A stretch of DNA of 64,000 bases, taken from Diadema setosum. Its lineage: Eukaryota; Echinodermata; Echinoidea; Diadematoida; Diadematidae. A program made the translations under genes and the position numbers. The stretch is from contig CM067067.1 of assembly GCA_033980235.1 (NCBI GenBank), forward strand, positions 13,817,401 through 13,881,400, in the 5' to 3' direction. Position 1 is the stretch's first letter. The number at the start of each line of letters is the position of its first letter. The notes beneath the pieces were generated by a model. It was not told where the DNA came from. It searched no databases and worked only from the letters and a program-made list of their open reading frames with translations. Positions 35,501 through 46,689 of this stretch are shown here, one piece after another.

Positions 35501-37147
35501 ACTGATCCGATGTTCATTGGCCCATTTCTGACCCTTCCAAAAAATTCATAAATTTGTGAAATGTCATTTTGCAAATATAACCAACAGAGAAGCAGACAAA
35601 CAAATGTTGACAAAAAGGCAGTGACATGATAATGATTCAGTGGTTATTTACATCAATTTGATGTTTCTTTAAAATTCAAACCCTATGCACCCACCCCCTC
35701 CCTCCAAGATAAGAGACAAACAATGAAGGGAGATAATCAAGGACTAAGTGAACTTTTAAGGGTACTTAACATGAATTTATGATATAGATACAGAGTGTAT
35801 CAAATTTTTCTACCAATACTGTACAATTTTACTTTCTGAGAATTAAACTCTTGCAATAAGTACCTATCATGTGTGATGTGCCTATGTATGTGAATCTTTT
35901 ATTGCACAAAAAAAAAAAGTGCAAAGAAAAAAGAGAAAAGGAGAGGGAGAGAGGAGAAAGAGAGAAAGACTGAAATAGAGGGATGGGGAGAGAATGGACG
36001 AGTCATGTAGTTTTCTGTGTTCAGAACGGTGAGCCTTTCTTGCAAGCGATGAACACCACTGTTTTACAAAGTTTACATCGTTATGTTGCTCACACCTCTT
36101 CTTGTAGTTAGTTTGTGTAAGTTCTGAGAGTAAATTTCTATGATATGACTGTTGGTGAATGTTTCAGTTTTAAAGGAGACCTCCAGATGATATTTTTTTT
36201 TCATTTGAAGATCCACAAATTGGTTATACTGGGTACAGAGATACATGTACAGAATTTATAGTGATTGGGGTAAGGAATATGAATGCTGTCAAAATTCAAG
36301 TACAAATCACAGTGAACAAGGATGATGACATAGCAGCTTAACATAAGAATGTATGATTGGGTGCTCATGGAAGCAGAACAAAAGAAGAGAGCATGCATAA
36401 ATTCTTCACAGGTGAACTTGTCAAGCAAGTGGAATTACACTGCTACATTCCTGGAATATGTGAGCCTCTATGTCGTCATCCGTGTTGAATGGAATGTGTT
36501 TTGGGTTTTTCAGAGTATTGGTTTGTCTACTCTAGGACCACAATGAATTCCACAAATCTCTATGTTGTACATGGCACTATCAATTTATGTGCTACATAAT
36601 ATAAAATTATATAAATCGTCTGGAAAGTCCCTTTGAAATGCCTAAATGGCGGCAATTCTATAAGCACAAATCTAAATTTCCCAGATTGTATAAGTAGGTG
36701 GTCTAAATGATAAAAAAAAGGATTTATCTCTTCTTTCTTCTTTTAATTCTTTTCTTCTGTGTTTCACATTCTATGCTTTTGCTTGTTCATTCTTTGCATA
36801 GCTGTCTTTCTTTCGCTCTTTCTTTTTCACGCTTTCTTCCTTTCTTTCTTCTCTCTTTCTTATTCTTTCAGTGTGCCATTTTCTGAAATGCTCCTTTGCT
36901 TGCGTAAATGTTCCACCACTTCTTATTTTCTTCCTCTCCCAAGCAAGCCGAGAGAGTTGCCTTCAAAACTCTCTCGATTTGAATAGTCGAGTGGCTTCAC
37001 CCGAATTTAATGAAGCGGGATGAAAGTTGTGCCCTGCATCCATGTGTCGAGCCTTTCTTTAGCTCTAGCCAAGGAGGTAGACCTCCTTGCTCTATCTATC
37101 TGTGCGTCTTGCAAGATGAACATGAGTCTAGCATGCGACGTATTTTT
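32528..37147. other. MARS1 3' UTR and downstream intergenic DNA
   Basis: I found no further exon with recognisable coding text over 4.6 kb. No unambiguous AATAAA was noticed close to the stop; ATTAAA occurs at several points, for instance near 35842, so the 3' end is unresolved. A TTTC/CTTT pyrimidine tract lies at about 36720-36870. Confidence 0.55.
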
Positions 37148-38531
37148 ATGCCTCCGCCACGAAGTGGTGCCGGAGGCATTATGTTTTCGGGTTGTCCGTC
37201 CGTCCGTCCGTCCGTCCGTCCTTCCGTCCGTCCGTCCGTCCGTCCGTCCGTCCTTCCGTCCGTCCGTCCGTCCTTCCGTCCGTCCGTCCGTCCTTCCGTC
37301 CGTCCGTCCGTCCTTCCGTCCGTCCGTAATGAATTTTGTGGACAAGGTAACTATCGAAACCTGTTGAGGTATCCTAATGAAACTTGGCATGTATGTGTAT
37401 TAGGGGGTGAAGTTGTGCCTATCAACTTTTGGGTGCACATGCTCAAGGTCAAAGGTCAAAAGGTCAAGGTCAAATACATAAAATTTCACTATTTCCACCA
37501 TATCTATTGAATGCCTGAAGATATTTTCTTGAAACTTAGTGTATACATGTTTTACCCAATTAAGATTCTCTGGTGAAAGTTTGGGTCATGAGGTCAAAGG
37601 TCAAAGGTCAAAAGGTCAGGGTCAAATACATAAAATTTCACTATTTCCACCATATCTATTGAATGCCTGAAGATATTTTCTTGAAACTTAGTGTATACAT
37701 GTATTACCCAATTAAGATTCTCTGATGAAAGTTTGGGCCATGAGGTCAAAGGTCAAAGGTCAAAAGGTCAAGTAAAAATATTAAAACTTTTTTTTTTTCT
37801 CCGTGCCTTGAAAAATTGTTCAAGGTATCTTCATGGAACATAGTATATACATGTACTGACTGGAAGTGATTATCTAGAGAATGTAGGGTTCATGGGGTCA
37901 AAGGTCAGGGGTCAAAGGTCAAGTGCAAGACTTTAAAATGTTACTATTACCCTCATATTTATGCAATGCCAGCAGGGTTATTTTTTTACACTTGGTGTAT
38001 GCGTGTGTAACCTAATAGAAATTCTCTGGAAAGTTTTTTTTTTTCTCTTTTTGCCTCAAAGGTCAAAAGGTCAAAGATCAAGTGAAAGTGCTGAACTAAC
38101 TTTTTCCTCCATATCTCGGAAGTGGCTCAAGTTACCTTGAAACTTGGTACATATTATGCATGTTCTACCTGAAAGTAATTATCTTATGAATTTTAGGGTC
38201 AAGGGCCAGATGAAAATGGTAACATTCAATTCAGAAATTGCACTTTTTCTCCACACCTGTACCTTGAAAATTACTCAATGCCTAAATGTATGAATGGGTC
38301 AAAGTCAAGTTAAAGTCCTTAAATCCCTAGATACATGCTCTCCTATTCATCCAATTAAACCTACGTCAAGGAAGGTGAACATTCAACACATTTGTGACAA
38401 ACTTGTCATTCCAATATTTTGCCAATTTTGTGAAAATGTAATCACACAGTGTCCACATGTACTATCTAGACCTATTGGGAAAATCATGCATTATGGCGGA
38501 GGCATACCAGTCGCCAAAGCGACATTTCTAG
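37148..38531 (+). mobile_element. HINE/Helentron-like non-autonomous element, copy 2 (complete)
   Basis: The 5' hairpin is GCCTCCGCCACGAAGTGGTG then CCGGAGGC. A CCGT array follows, then arrays of AGGTCA half-sites. Near the 3' end is TGGCGGAGGCAT, the inverse of the start, followed by a small hairpin (GTCGC-CAAA-GCGAC) and a CTAG terminus with T next. Subterminal inverted repeats, a 3' hairpin, a CTAG end, an internal microsatellite and apparent lack of target duplication together recall Helentron-associated (HINE) elements. The assignment is inference; no Rep/Helicase is present. The Ty3 element begins 20 bp beyond its end. Confidence 0.7.
37194..37328. repeat. (CCGT)n / (CCTT) microsatellite inside HINE-like copy 2
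   Basis: About 33 tetranucleotide units, mostly CCGT with scattered CCTT. The homologous stretch in copy 1 (26870-26896) has only a handful, so the array has expanded or contracted between copies. Confidence 0.95.
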
Positions 38532-38551
38532 TTCGTCATATGTATTTCATT

Positions 38552-39270
38552 TGTAGCAGCTCAACTTTTCTCTGCTTCTTTCTCCTCCACAATCTCCTTC
38601 TCTCCGCTCCGACCTCTGATCTCCGTTTTCCACACATGCTCTCTCTCTCTCTCTCTGTGGGTGTGACCCTCTCCGCTGTTTTGTTTCCCCTCGACAAGTT
38701 TCCTTTATCAAGTAATTATGTAGACAAACTCTCGCGTGATTACTCGCGAGCCTCCGCTGGCTGGTGTGTTTATCCTCAATGTTATTGATGAAGGATACAA
38801 TTCCTAGTATTGAAAGCCACTCGACATAATATTTCTCTCTCGTGGCCGATCCCAGACACCGCTTGGTAAGCACACGACTTCAGAGGCGGCCGCCGTATAA
38901 TGGGTAAAGATAAGGCCGCCGATTGATAATATCCGAGCACAGTAGACCCCTGTCAAAAGTGACAAGTGATCTGTAACTTTCTTTAACCCCATTGTTTCAC
39001 CGCCTACCGGAGATGTGAGTCATCTCCCTGCTGAGATTGTGTATAAATAGTGATTGCTGAATATTGTAAAACAGTTACTCGCACCACGACTCGTCCATGT
39101 GATACCTCTTCGAATAAAAGCCGCAATACCTCATGTACTTCCTGCGTACCCCGAGTCTGATTTCTCTACAACTTTAATTAGTGAGTAAGTGTGACTGTGG
39201 ATCTGTGTATAATTGCATCTGCAATACGAACAATACAACTCACACACACACATCATCTACCCTCACTAAA
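38552..39270 (+). repeat. 5' LTR of Ty3/gypsy element
   Basis: 719 bp, starting TGTAGCAGCTCAAC and ending CCCTCACTAAA. It has a TATA box (TATAAA, 39042-39047) and an AATAAA signal (39113-39118), giving a plausible U3-R-U5 layout. The end is placed by comparison with the 3' LTR and the target duplication, and it does not finish in the usual CA. Confidence 0.9.
39042..39047 (+). promoter_or_regulatory. LTR TATA box
   Basis: TATAAA within TGTATAAATAG, 66 bp upstream of the LTR AATAAA. The same site recurs in the 3' LTR. Confidence 0.7.
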
Positions 39271-39271
39271 T

Positions 39272-39282
39272 TGGTGACCCCG
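39272..39282 (+). other. Primer-binding site, tRNA-Trp type
   Basis: TGGTGACCCCG begins two bases after the LTR. It is complementary to CGGGGTCACCA, the 3' end of animal tRNA-Trp. CsRn1-clade elements are known for this primer. Confidence 0.75.
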
Positions 39283-39302
39283 CTTCGAACACTGCCTCAA
39301 TC

Positions 39303-40172
39303 ATGACTGAAACGACGACATCGACCTATACCTCGGACGCAGGCACCATCGCCACAGCTGCCATCAAACTCCCGCCCTACTGGCCCGCCGACCCGCACGT
39401 GTGGTTTGCTCAGGTGGAATCACAGTTTGCGACGAAAGCTATTACCCGTGAGCAGACAAAGTATCATTATGTCGTGGCGTCCCTCCAGCCAGACATCGCC
39501 CAGGAGGTGCGGGACTTAATAGTCGCACAACCGGAGGAGCAGCCTTACACAGCGTTGAAAAATGCTCTCATCTCCCGGACGTCGGCGTCAGAGCAGCGAC
39601 GACTACAGCAGCTCCTCACCGATGAGGAGCTTGGCGACCGCAAGCCGAGCCAGCTGTTGAGGCGCATGCACCAGCTATTGGGGGACCGGAAGCTGGAACA
39701 ATCCATCTTGAAGCAGCTATTTCTCCAACGGCTGCCGGCCAATATTCAACTCATCCTCGCCACGACGGGCGACAGCGTAGAGGTGGAAAAGCTCGCGGAG
39801 ATGGCGGACCGCATCGTCGACGTTGCTCTCCCGCAAACGGTCGCCCACGTCTCGGCACCAGCAGCTGCACAACCAAAGGCTGACGAGACGGGGGAGTTGC
39901 GGGCAGAAATTAGGAAGCTGGCCGCACAAGTCCGTTCGCTAACATTTCAAGTACGAGAGCGCAGTCGCAGTCGTAGCCGAGATCGATCACCGGGTCAGAG
40001 GCGAGACCCCAGCCCGGGCCCTCTGCCAACGAATTCGGACGTCTGCTGGTATCACGCGAATTTTGGTGAGCGGGCGCATCGCTGTCGCTATCCGTGCCGG
40101 TTTGCAGCTCCTTCGTCTACTTCTCCGCCAACGATGCCCCCGTCATCGGGAAACGACCACGCCAGCGAATAG
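39303..40172 (+). CDS. gag: gag of CsRn1-like Ty3/gypsy element
   Basis: This 289-residue structural polyprotein packages the element RNA into particles. The central region is helical and Gln/Leu-rich (QRRLQQLLTDEELGDRKPSQ). A basic Arg/Ser stretch (about 219-231) is followed by a Cys-x2-His-x9-Cys-x3-Cys finger at residues 248-265 (C248, H251, C261, C265), in place of the common CCHC knuckle. It ends at TAG 40170-40172, overlapping the pol frame, which lies in the -1 register. Confidence 0.9.
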   Translation: MTETTTSTYTSDAGTIATAAIKLPPYWPADPHVWFAQVESQFATKAITREQTKYHYVVASLQPDIAQEVRDLIVAQPEEQPYTALKNALISRTSASEQRRLQQLLTDEELGDRKPSQLLRRMHQLLGDRKLEQSILKQLFLQRLPANIQLILATTGDSVEVEKLAEMADRIVDVALPQTVAHVSAPAAAQPKADETGELRAEIRKLAAQVRSLTFQVRERSRSRSRDRSPGQRRDPSPGPLPTNSDVCWYHANFGERAHRCRYPCRFAAPSSTSPPTMPPSSGNDHASE

Positions 40173-40192
40173 GGACGACGCAGTCCGCTGGC
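40148..40192 (+). promoter_or_regulatory. Programmed -1 frameshift signal between gag and pol
   Basis: The heptamer GGGAAAC (40148-40154) lies in gag as ..G GGA AAC, the register required for tandem slippage. Slipping back one base enters the pol frame exactly. Six bases later is a stem of GCCAGC(G) (40161-40167) with (C)GCTGGC (40186-40192), and an inner GGAC/GTCC (40173-40176 with 40183-40186). Heptamer, spacer and stem match the known design of -1 sites. Function is inferred. Confidence 0.75.
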
Positions 40193-43100
40193 ACCACGGA
40201 TCCAAGTGAGAGTCGCCTATTTTACGTCACAAACCGACAGACGGGGCAGCGTTTTCTTGTCGACACAGGAGCAGAGGTCTCCGTTATTCCCCCCACGCAC
40301 GGTGAGCGTCGTCGACCACGCTTTGGTCCTCAACTGTGCGCAGTGAACGCCACTCCCATCCGCACGTTTGGGCAGAAGTCTGTTTCGCTCAACTTGGGAC
40401 TGCGGAGATGTTTCAAATGGGTTTTTCTCATCGCCGACGTCTCTTCCCCTATATAGGGAGCGGATTTCCTACGACACTTCAGCCTTCTCGTCGACATGCA
40501 TCGTCACAAACTTATCGACCCCACAACCACACTTAGCATCAGTGGAATCTCGTCTGCCCTACCGCCACAAAAACTTTCTCTCGCATTGCCCCATCCTGAC
40601 AATCGGTTCTCGGCTCTTCTCTCTCGCTATCCGTCTCTCACACGGACCACTTTCGCCGACACTCCTGTCATCCATTCTACCACGCACCATATCACGACCA
40701 AAGGTCAGCCGGTGGTCGCGCGCCCACGACGTCTCGCTGCCGACAAACTCGCCATCGCACGAGCGGAGTTCGACCACATGCTCGACCTCGGCATCATACG
40801 CCCATCCGAGAGCAACTGGTCGTCACCTCTTCACATGGTCCCAAAACGCACGGAGGGGGATTGGCGACCGTGTGGGGATTATCGGGCCCTCAACAACATC
40901 ACTGTTCCCGACCGCTACCCGATCCCCCATATTCATGATTTCACGTCGACGCTGCACGGTAAGACAGTTTTCTCAAAAATTGACCTTATCCGTGCATACC
41001 ACCAGATACCGCTCGAACCATCCGACATTAAGAAGACCGCGATCACGACCCCATTCGGTCTGTTCGAGTTTGTCCGCATGCCTTTCGGACTGAGAAATGC
41101 GGCAAACACATTCCAGCGGTTTATCGATGAAGTCACCCGTGGCCTCGATTTCTGCTACGTTTACATCGACGACCTTCTCGTCGCCAGCTCCGATCTCGAT
41201 GAACACGAGCGTCATCTCCGTCAGCTGTTCGATCGACTCTCTCGCTATGGCATCGTCATCAACCCAGCGAAGTGCGAATTTGGTGTCGACAAGCTCGAGT
41301 TCCTCGGCCATCGCGTTGATCACGCTGGTGTTCGCCCTCTCGACAGCAAAGTTGCCGCAATTCGCGATTTCCCCGCTCCGTCATCGTTGAGAAAGTTGCG
41401 TGAGTTCCTCGGTATGGTGAACTTCTACCGCCGCTTCATCCCACGATGTGCGGACATCGTCCATCCCCTCACCTCGCTCCTCTCGTCAAAAAGCCCGCGA
41501 CATTTCGCCCTCAACGACGCCGCAATCCACGCCTTCAATGAAGTGAAATCTGCTCTCGCCAACGCGACTTTGCTCGCCCATCCACAACCCGACTCCCCTC
41601 TGAACGTGATGGTTGATGCTTCTGATGTCGCTGTCGGTGGAATATTGCAACAGCAAGTCGACAACCACTGGCAGCCGGTCGCGTTCTTCTCCCAAAAACT
41701 GAAACCAGCAGAAACTCGCTACAGCACGTTTGGCAGGGAGTTGCTAGCGATCTATCTGACTATACGACACTTCCGCCACGCCCTCGACGGACGGCAGTTT
41801 CACGTCTTAACGGACCATAAGCCCCTCACGCATGCCCTGCGTGCATCTCCAGAGAGATATTCGCCACGGGAAATAAGACACCTCGACTTTGTTTCTCAAT
41901 TCACATCAGACATTCGACATGTGAAAGGCACAGCTAACGCCGCAGCTGATGCTTTATCACGCATCGACGTCAACGCCCTCACCGCGTCATCATCCGCCAT
42001 CGATTTCGCCGAGGTAGCTAGGCATCAACGCGATTGTCAGGAGCTAGCTGCCATGAAGAACAATCCGACAACATCACTTGAGCTCGACGACGTGCCTATT
42101 CCGAATACAGATGTTACGCTTGTGTGTGACACTTCGACTGGGCAAGCTCGCCCATTTCTACCACGCAAGTGTAGACGAGCAGTTTTCGACGCAATCCACG
42201 ACCTCGCCCACCCCGGAGTTCGCGCCTCCCAACGCCTCATCGCTGAGCGCTACGTGTGGCCTGGGATGAACCGCGACGTGCGTCAATGGGCTCGAGAATG
42301 CACCTCTTGTCAACGGTCGAAAGTACATCGCCATACCACGGCACCCATCGGTACCTTCGTCGCGCCCGATGCTCGCTTCAGCCACGTGCATATTGACCTC
42401 GTCGGCCCGTTGCCGTCATCGAATGGATTTTCGTTCCTTCTCACTTGTGTAGACCGGTTCACCCGATGGCCCATCGCCGTACCCATCGCGAATATCACCG
42501 CTGACACTGTCGCGAGAACTTTTGTCGAGCACTGGATTGCGCAGTTTGGGACGCCTGCTACGATCACCACCGACCGTGGTCGTCAATTCCAAGCAGCGCT
42601 TTTCGGGGCCCTCACGAATCTCCTTGGAGCGAAACACATCAGCACGACAGCGTACCATCCGTGCGCCAATGGTTTGGTGGAGCGTTTCCATCGCCAATTA
42701 AAAGCATCGCTCATCGCACACCATAATGACAACTGGACTGAAGCCTTGCCGCTGGTCCTTCTCTCATTACGCACCACCATCAAACCCGACATCGGACATT
42801 CGCCAGCCGAGCTTGTGTACGGCACGACTCTGCGACTTCCAGGCGAATTCATTGTCCCGACGACTTCGACTACTACAGACGACCCCACCAACTATGTGCA
42901 TCGTCTCCGTCATTTCATGACCTCCTTACTTCCCACTCCACCCCGACCGCACCCGACTTCGCCGTCGTACATCCCCACGGACTTGTCGACATGCACACAC
43001 GTTTTTGTGCGACATGATGCTGTCCGCCGACCGCTACGACCTCCCTATGACGGACCATTCCGCGTCATTAGTAAATCTGACAAACATTACACGCTCGACA

Positions 43101-43321
43101 TTAACGGACGCACTGACACCGTTAGCATTGACCGACTCAAAGCCGCACGACTTGACCCCGAACCGCCCCGCTCCTGTTCCAACGACACGACACCGACGCC
43201 CACCTTGGCTTCGCCGACCACCACGCCTATTACGCCTAACCTTGCCTCGACCTCCGAACCTCGCACTCGACGCGGGAGGCGAGTACATTGGCCGAAGCAT
43301 CTCGTTGATTTTGTTTGTTAG
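40148..43321 (+). CDS. pol: pol of CsRn1-like Ty3/gypsy element, interrupted by an in-frame TAG
   Basis: One reading frame (-1 relative to gag) encodes protease, reverse transcriptase, RNase H and integrase. Seen: aspartic protease DTGA (40262-40273); RT with YIDD (41162-41173); RNase H with VDAS (about 41612) and TDHK; and an integrase HHCC zinc region (about 42197-42320). The D,D(35)E triad is at 42395, 42572 and 42680, and a GPF/Y-like C-terminal module follows (YDGPFRVI). A single TAG at 40454-40456 lies just past the protease core and separates it from RT. Downstream the frame is open for 941 codons from the ATG at 40496. All other motifs look intact, so the stop is probably a recent nonsense change. 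Confidence 0.9.
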
Positions 43322-43994
43322 TAACCCTCTTGTTGTTGGACAGTGAGCTCAAACTTTTGACTCTGCACGAACATTCAGTGACATTTTATTTTGATCTTGT
43401 GTCTGTTTTGTCGCTTTGTATATTTTTTTTTTTATGGCTTGCATGGTGCTACGGCCGAATTTCATATATTCATATTTTATGTTGCCTTTCGGTATGCGAC
43501 ATCATCGTTCATTATCACTGTTTAACGACACACATCAATCTGACAGTGATTATTTTCATTTCATTATCTCGAAAGGAACGCATAGATGTGTCAAGCGACG
43601 GAATTAGGCCTATTATTGTGTGACCATGTCAGTAATTCATGTGCCTTTCTTCACCATCTCACATGCATTTAATTGTACGTGGAGTATACAGTTTGAGGAG
43701 TAATTGCTTTGAAACGTTCTTAGCTCAATTTATAAAATATAATATTATTTCATTTCGCATCGTATTCACGAACCACGTTCATGCTTGGCATTATATGTAT
43801 ACGACATGTTGTGTTCCATGCCTTACAACCAACAGTTCACGATGTGGAATAAGCACGTATATGTAATAGCTTGTACATTTTTTTTTCCAACCACTTTGTA
43901 CATTTCACGATTTTGTATGCACTCTAATCCCGCTGCATACTTTTACATTTTCTATCGTTCCCATCTCTCTCTTCCACCTTTCGAGACGCTCACT
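43322..43994 (+). other. Non-coding tail between pol and polypurine tract
   Basis: AT-rich DNA without an env-like or other recognisable frame. Confidence 0.7.
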
Positions 43995-44007
43995 AGGGGG
44001 GAGCTAC
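43995..44007 (+). other. Polypurine tract
   Basis: AGGGGGGAGCTAC immediately precedes the 3' LTR, the expected plus-strand primer position. Confidence 0.75.
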
Positions 44008-44093
44008 TGTAGCAGCTCAACTTTTCTCTGCTTCTTTCTCCTCCACAATCTCCTTCTCTCCGCTCCGACCTCTGATCTCCGTTTTCCACACAT

Positions 44094-44127
<34 letters not shown>

Positions 44128-44738
44128 GGTGTGACCCTCTCCGCTGTTTTGTTTCCCCTCGACAAGTTTCCTTTATCAAGTAATTATGTAGACAAACTCT
44201 CGCATGATTACTCGCGAGCCTCCGCTGGCTGGTGTGTTTATCCTCAATGTTATTGATGAAGGATACAATTCCTAGTATTGAAAGCCACTCGACATAATAT
44301 TTCTCTCTCGTGGCCGATCCCAGACACCGCTTGGTAAGCACACGACTTCAGAGGCGGCCGCCGTATAATGGGTAAAGATAAGGCCGCCGATTGATAATAT
44401 CCGAGCACAGTAGACCCCTGTCAAAAGTGACAAGTGATCTGTAACTTTCTTTAACCCCATTGTTTCACCGCCTACCGGAGATGTGAGTCATCTCCCTGCT
44501 GAGATTGTGTATAAATAGTGATTGCTGAATATTGTAAAACAGTTACTCGCACCACGACTCGTCCATGTGATACCTCTTCGAATAAAAGCCGCAATACCTC
44601 ATGTACTTCCTGCGTACCCCGAGTCTGATTTCTCTACAACTTTAATTAGTGAGTAAGTGTGACTGTGGATCTGTGTATAATTGCATCTGCAATACGAACA
44701 ATACAACTCACACACACACATCATCTACCCTCACTAAA
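44008..44738 (+). repeat. 3' LTR of Ty3/gypsy element
   Basis: 731 bp. By eye it differs from the 5' LTR by one substitution (G at 38737 in the 5' LTR, A in the CTCGCATG of the 3' LTR) and a CT run about 12 bp longer. This near identity indicates a recent insertion. Confidence 0.9.
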
Positions 44739-44742
44739 CATT

Positions 44743-44960
44743 CTTTGAGTACACGTCAATAGATGGCGCAATTCTGAGTAGCCGCTTGCCGGTGTGGTAG
44801 TCGACTAAAATAGGTCAAGGGAGAAACCTCGTGATAAAGGCATGGAAAAATGGTAGTTGCCTGTGGTCAAATCTCGAAGTTTTATTGGCCGAGCACTGAT
44901 GTCAATCAAAACACATCGCAGACCCACCAGTCTATATTCCTACGCCCACCATATTTTCTT
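44743..44960. other. Unassigned DNA between Ty3 element and MITE D
   Basis: No gene or repeat boundary recognised. Confidence 0.5.
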
Positions 44961-45537
44961 TTAAAGGGGCAGTTTCTACAAAATACATAATATGGATTCA
45001 GCGAGTGCAGCAATATCAGCAGAACACATTCAGTGAAAAATTGAGGAAAAACCAAGAGTCCGTTCAAAATTTATGAATTTCTAAAGTTGCAGTGCCACCA
45101 TTGTTGGATCAGAAGACTACAACAGTTGGTGACGCCACTGCAGAACAACTAATAGAGAAAAATAAAATCCAATATAAGGAGAATTCCACAAAATTTCGTT
45201 TTCCTATAACGAAAGAGCAATTGACATCTCTTTTAAAAGCAGAGGAATGATAATATCCTTAATATATTATGTAAACAACAAGTCAAAGGAATGTCACTTT
45301 TTATGTACTTTTTAATCAAATTTTGTGAAATTCTCTTTGTATCTTCTTTATATCGTTTTGCAGTGATGTCACAAGCCGTTGTAGCCTTCTCATCCAGCGG
45401 TAGCGGCACTAAAACTTAAAAAATATATATCTCTTGAACGGATTATCCGATTTTCCTCAAGCTTTCACTGATGTGTTCTATTGATAATGCTGCATTCACT
45501 CAATCCACATGGTTATTTGGTGAAACTTTCCCTTTAT
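44961..45537. mobile_element. MITE family D, full copy
   Basis: Long imperfect inverted ends. TTAAAGGGGCAGTTTC and AACACATTCAGTGAAAAATTG at the left mirror CTTTCACTGATGTGTTC and GAAACTTTCCCTTTA at the right. A truncated relative lies in MARS1 intron 3 (16295-16437). Confidence 0.75.
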
Positions 45538-45937
45538 TGAAGGGTAGAATTTGCCCATTCTGTTTCTCATTTTAAAGTGTTTTCAAGATGTACTTCATCC
45601 CGATTTACATCAAATGAAAAAATGAATGACGTTAACACAATTCTGACTTAAACTTAGCAGGTTTTGGATATATACACTACTACAAAATTCCTGCCGAAGG
45701 TAAACCCTTCAATATTAACATTAAATGCAAAATGTTTTTCATCAAATTGCCCGCTTTTGCATTAACAAAATCATATTACTCCTATTCAGTGTTTTCCATT
45801 CGAGATGTTTTATCATTTGAATCTTGATATTAATCAAAAGTGTCTCACTTGAATCGATGCTGAAGTACTTGCACATTTTACTCCGAACTTTGGTGTTCAA
45901 CGCCGAACTCAAACAAGAAAGGTGTTTATTATTAGAT

Positions 45938-46681
45938 CAGGGAGGTGTGAGAGAAGGAAATGCAACTCTTGCTCTCCTTTGAAGTCATGCTCGTCAAAGT
46001 CGAGAAGTTATTCGCTAGAGAACCAAACTGCTTGCCGAAAGAGAGCATCAATAATCGGGACTGGCGCCCCCACACCAGGAAAGATTTCCCCTCACTGCAG
46101 TTCGCTCTCTCTTTCAATGTGATGGCAACAATGAATTTGTGTGCCTTGAATTGGAGCAGCGAATCAAAATGCAGTGTAACACCACTGACCTGTAGGTCAG
46201 TGTGTAAAACTGACAATTTGAACAGCACAAAGTTTAAAAGCACGCTGGAACACGCTTTAGCGGAGGACTTTTATTTGAAAGATCAAACTATCACAGATTA
46301 AGAGATTAAAAAATAACATGCGCAAATGTGCGCATCATTGAAAAATATTAGGATTTTAAGAGGATCTAATAATCATATCCTCTCAATTTGCGCATTACGT
46401 AGAAACTATAGATACATGTACACATGTATAATGTCGAATTCTTTCCTTAACTCTTCTATATCAATTCGAGCATTTCACTTAAGATTTTACAGTGAAATAA
46501 AGCTCATAATTCAATGAAAAGTGAAATGCATTCGTTGTCTCCAAACTTCGTCTTGCAACTAGAGCGGTGTCCAGCGTAGTGGAATGTTAGACATCCCATT
46601 GTCACGCGTTGAACCCAAACACGACTGATTTGTGTTTGCATAAATTACGAAGAGTTGCCACTCTTATGTAACACATCCCTG
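45938..46681 (+). mobile_element. MITE family A, copy 1 (complete)
   Basis: The ends are CAGGGAGGTGTGAGAGA and TAACACATCCCTG. The internal text (GAATTTGTGTGCCTTGAATTG, TGCGCAAATGTGCGCATCAT) is shared with the reverse-orientation copy at 48752-49480. Confidence 0.8.
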
Positions 46682-46689
46682 ATTATAAT

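Larger units (their letters stand above)
38552..44738 (+). mobile_element. Ty3/gypsy LTR retrotransposon, CsRn1-like, near intact
   Basis: This 6.19-kb element is flanked by the 4-bp duplication CATT (38548-38551, 44739-44742). Order: 5' LTR, tRNA-Trp-type primer site, gag, -1 frameshift signal, pol (protease, reverse transcriptase, RNase H, integrase), polypurine tract, 3' LTR. No env-like frame is seen. CsRn1 membership rests on the tRNA-Trp-type primer site and the Cys-x2-His-x9-Cys-x3-Cys Gag finger, both known features of that clade. Pol has one in-frame TAG, so this copy is probably not autonomous as it stands. Its GC-rich codon use differs sharply from the flanks. Confidence 0.92.

Noticed and set aside
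37010..37510. ORFs rich in VRPSVRPS / GRTDGRTD
   Set aside because: Produced by the CCGT microsatellite of the HINE-like element.
38547..38873. Minus-strand ORFs repeated in both LTRs (also 43952-44341)
   Set aside because: They lie wholly in U3/R of the LTRs, and the apparent conservation only reflects LTR identity.
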